From: an uncultured Pseudomonadota bacterium
GTDB taxonomy: Bacteria; Pseudomonadota; Gammaproteobacteria; Burkholderiales; Methylophilaceae
Direction: 5' to 3'
Length of the DNA stretch: 6,725 nt
NCBI GenBank assembly: GCA_903854305.1
Contig: CAINWC010000445.1
Coordinates: forward strand, 1 to 6,725
Part shown: piece by piece, positions 5,071 to 6,725 of the stretch
Layout: every line of letters begins with the position of its first letter
How positions within the stretch are numbered: the stretch's first letter is position 1
The notes under the pieces: generated by a model
Told to the model about the DNA's origin: nothing
The model's database searches: none
Seen by the model: the letters and a program-made list of their open reading frames with translations, nothing else
Program-made: the position numbers and the translations under genes

Positions 5071-5103
5071 GGCTGATTTAAGCTGGCTTTTAGACACTAT
5101 AAA
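5057..5103 (+). promoter_or_regulatory. Candidate promoter region of the aldehyde dehydrogenase
   Basis: TTGACA at 5057-5062 is a consensus -35, but the best -10 at proper spacing is only TAAGCT (5079-5084, 16-bp spacer). A better -10, TATAAA, occurs at 5098-5103 but lacks a -35 at the right distance. Either start leaves a leader of about 65-85 nt. Which element is used cannot be decided by eye. A sigma-54 site was considered here and did not fit. Confidence 0.35.
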
Positions 5104-5175
5104 AAAAGTAACAAAGTGATGCGGTTCTACGAATAGAAATACTACATTATCAATAGCAAAACTAGAGGAGTCAGC

Positions 5176-6696
5176 ATGAGTTTAGATCTACTAAGAGGCC
5201 TTGGCGTAAAAATACCCTACAAAGCCAAATACGATAATTTCATTGGCGGCAAATGGGTTGCACCAGTAAAAGGTGAATACTTTGATGTTATTACGCCGAT
5301 TACCGGCAAACCATATACACAAGCGGCTCGCTCTAGCGCTGAGGACGTTGAACTTGCATTAGATGCTGCGCATGCTGCAGCGGACAAATGGGGCCGCACT
5401 GCACCAGGCGAACGTGCTAACTTGCTACTTAAAATTGCAGACCGTCTGGAAGCTAATCTTGAATTATTAGCCACAGCGGAAACCATTGATAACGGCAAAC
5501 CGATTCGTGAAACAATGAATGCTGACATTCCGTTGGCGATTGACCATTTCCGTTACTTTGCAGGCTGTATGCGTGCTCAAGAAGGTAGCTTGAGTGAAAT
5601 TGACGAGACTATGGTTGCTTATCACTTCCATGAGCCTATCGGTGTTATTGGTCAAATCATTCCTTGGAACTTCCCAATTTTAATGGCGGCTTGGAAACTA
5701 GCGCCAGCGGTTGTTGCCGGTAACTGTGTGGTCATGAAACCTGCAGAATTCACACCGATCAGCATTTTGATTTTGATGGAATTAATTGCAGACATCTTAC
5801 CTCCAGGCGTCATTAATATTGTTAACGGTTTCGGTCGTGAAGTTGGTGCCCCTCTTGCAAACAGTCGTCGTATTGGCAAAATCGCCTTTACTGGTTCAAC
5901 AGCCACTGGCCGCGTGATTGCACAAGCAGCAGCTTCAAACTTGATTCCAGCCACTTTAGAACTAGGCGGAAAATCACCTAACGTGTTCTTTGAAGATATT
6001 GCTGATGCAGATGATGACTTTTTTGATAAAGCCGTTGAAGGTCTTGTATTATTCGCTTTCAACCAAGGTGAAGTTTGTACTAGCCCATCACGCGCTTTGA
6101 TTCAAGAATCTGTTTATGATAAGTTCATGGAACGTGTGTTACCACGCGTTGCTGCCATTATTCAAGGCAACCCGTTAGACCCTAACACCATGATTGGTGC
6201 GCAAGCATCTCAAGACCAACTTAATAAAATCATGTCATACATGGACATTGGCAAACAAGAAGGTGCGCAAGTGCTTATTGGTGGCGAACGTAATATATTA
6301 GGTGGTGCTTTTGCCGACGGTTACTACATTCAGCCAACATTGCTTAAAGGCAATAACAAAATGCGCGTGTTCCAGGAAGAGATTTTTGGCCCAGTGCTTG
6401 CGGTTACAACCTTTAAAGATGAAGCTGATGCGCTTGCGATTGCCAATGACACTGTATTTGGTCTTGGTTCAGGCGTTTGGACACGTGATGGTAGCCGTGC
6501 TTACCGCATGGGCCGTGGTATTAAAGCTGGTCGCGTTTGGACTAACTGTTACCACGCTTACCCTGCACATGCGGCATTTGGTGGCTATAAAGAATCTGGC
6601 ATTGGTCGTGAAACACACAAAATGATGCTGGATCATTACCAACAAACTAAGAATCTTTTAGTGAGCTACAGCCCTAAAAAACTAGGCTTTTTCTAA
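5176..6696 (+). CDS. aldB: NAD-type aldehyde dehydrogenase, AldB/ExaC/AcoD group (506 aa)
   Basis: This enzyme oxidises aldehydes, probably acetaldehyde or similar short-chain aldehydes, to the carboxylic acid in the cytoplasm. The sequence resembles E. coli AldB from end to end, including the RYDNFIGG-like opening (here KYDNFIGG), AYHFHEP, the [17 protein letters not shown] block and the [11 protein letters not shown]-terminus. Catalytic and cofactor residues are present: Asn165 (PWNFP), Lys188 (MKPAE), Glu191, the FTGS turn at 238-241, general base Glu262 (LELGGKSP), nucleophile Cys301 (GEVCTSPSR) and Glu402 (EEIFGP). Glu191 after KPA is the residue usually found in NAD-dependent enzymes; E. 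coli AldB, which prefers NADP, has Arg there. The start is set by a strong AGAGGAG Shine-Dalgarno sequence (5164-5170) five bases before the ATG. Length is normal and the frame intact. In related bacteria the group works with alcohol dehydrogenases or acetoin breakdown, but no such gene adjoins here, so the physiological substrate is open. Confidence 0.95.
   Translation: MSLDLLRGLGVKIPYKAKYDNFIGGKWVAPVKGEYFDVITPITGKPYTQAARSSAEDVELALDAAHAAADKWGRTAPGERANLLLKIADRLEANLELLATAETIDNGKPIRETMNADIPLAIDHFRYFAGCMRAQEGSLSEIDETMVAYHFHEPIGVIGQIIPWNFPILMAAWKLAPAVVAGNCVVMKPAEFTPISILILMELIADILPPGVINIVNGFGREVGAPLANSRRIGKIAFTGSTATGRVIAQAAASNLIPATLELGGKSPNVFFEDIADADDDFFDKAVEGLVLFAFNQGEVCTSPSRALIQESVYDKFMERVLPRVAAIIQGNPLDPNTMIGAQASQDQLNKIMSYMDIGKQEGAQVLIGGERNILGGAFADGYYIQPTLLKGNNKMRVFQEEIFGPVLAVTTFKDEADALAIANDTVFGLGSGVWTRDGSRAYRMGRGIKAGRVWTNCYHAYPAHAAFGGYKESGIGRETHKMMLDHYQQTKNLLVSYSPKKLGFF
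6670..6692 (+). terminator. Possible weak intrinsic terminator overlapping the aldehyde dehydrogenase stop
   Basis: AGCCCTA (6670-6676) can pair with TAGGCT (6683-6688) with one bulged C, and TTTT follows at 6689-6692. The element lies inside the last codons, ending two bases before the stop codon, so coding constraint may explain it. A second T-run follows at about 6704-6711. The window ends too soon to judge the next gene. Confidence 0.25.
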
Positions 6697-6725
6697 ACTA
6701 TGATTTTTTTAAATAGTGCTTTCTA

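Larger units (their letters stand above)
4671..5175. other. Divergent intergenic region rich in inverted repeats
   Basis: This 505-bp gap separates the divergent cyclase and aldehyde dehydrogenase genes and contains no credible gene. It holds a probable cyclase -10 element (4690-4695), a 17-bp palindrome (4740-4756), a near-perfect stem around a T-run (4803-4829) and a long-range inverted pair, GAAGCTAA (4802-4809) with TTAGCTTC (4878-4885). Overlapping inverted repeats follow at 4942-4995, and the aldehyde dehydrogenase promoter region lies at 5013-5103. Its size and structure suggest heavy regulation of one or both flanking genes, but AT-richness makes some repeats expected by chance. Confidence 0.6.

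Noticed and set aside
5071..5090. Sigma-54 promoter (GG...GC pattern near GGCTGATTTAAGCTGGC)
   Set aside because: The GG and GC doublets are 9 bases apart instead of 10, and the surrounding consensus (TGGCAC, TTGCA) is poor.
5217..6625. Open frames in other frames within the aldehyde dehydrogenase gene
   Set aside because: Shadow frames of a strongly conserved gene; their translations are low-complexity and resemble no family I know.

Overview
The window reads as ordinary chromosome of an AT-rich Gram-negative bacterium, most likely a low-GC proteobacterium. The support is a long proteobacterial-type tail-specific protease (Prc) with a signal peptide, an AldB/ExaC-type aldehyde dehydrogenase close to E. 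coli AldB over its whole length, and an FNR-type regulatory box. A betaproteobacterial methylotroph (Methylophilaceae) would fit in my judgement, but nothing here proves it. I see no transposase, phage gene, CRISPR array, rRNA or tRNA.

Layout. Positions 1-158 (minus strand) hold the N-terminal part of a small protein with a C2HC zinc-binding pattern, cut by the window edge. Positions 159-850 are a long AT-rich intergenic stretch with nested inverted repeats, two DnaA-box-like 9-mers and a probable -10 element for the next gene. Positions 851-3004 (+) encode Prc, a periplasmic processing protease. Twenty bases after its stop is a perfect FNR-type palindrome (3025-3038), centred exactly where a class II activator would sit for the -10 element at 3061-3066. 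That promoter would make a roughly 110-nt structured leader and then a 31-residue single-pass membrane microprotein (3185-3280). The microprotein gene is followed by a hairpin that can refold into an alternative one (3296-3342) and by a 17-bp tandem repeat (3346-3379).

Positions 3420-4670 (minus) encode a six-helix membrane-anchored class III adenylate cyclase with all catalytic residues intact. Positions 4671-5175 are a divergent 505-bp intergenic region crowded with overlapping inverted repeats. Positions 5176-6696 (+) encode a complete NAD-type aldehyde dehydrogenase. Possible transcription stop signals lie at its 3' end.

The genes are not an evident operon. Each appears to have its own promoter, and prc, the microprotein and the aldehyde dehydrogenase are each flanked by non-coding DNA. 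The most interesting unit is the FNR-box / leader hairpins / microprotein / switchable terminator cassette at 3025-3342, which looks like an oxygen-responsive small membrane protein gene that gene callers would probably miss.
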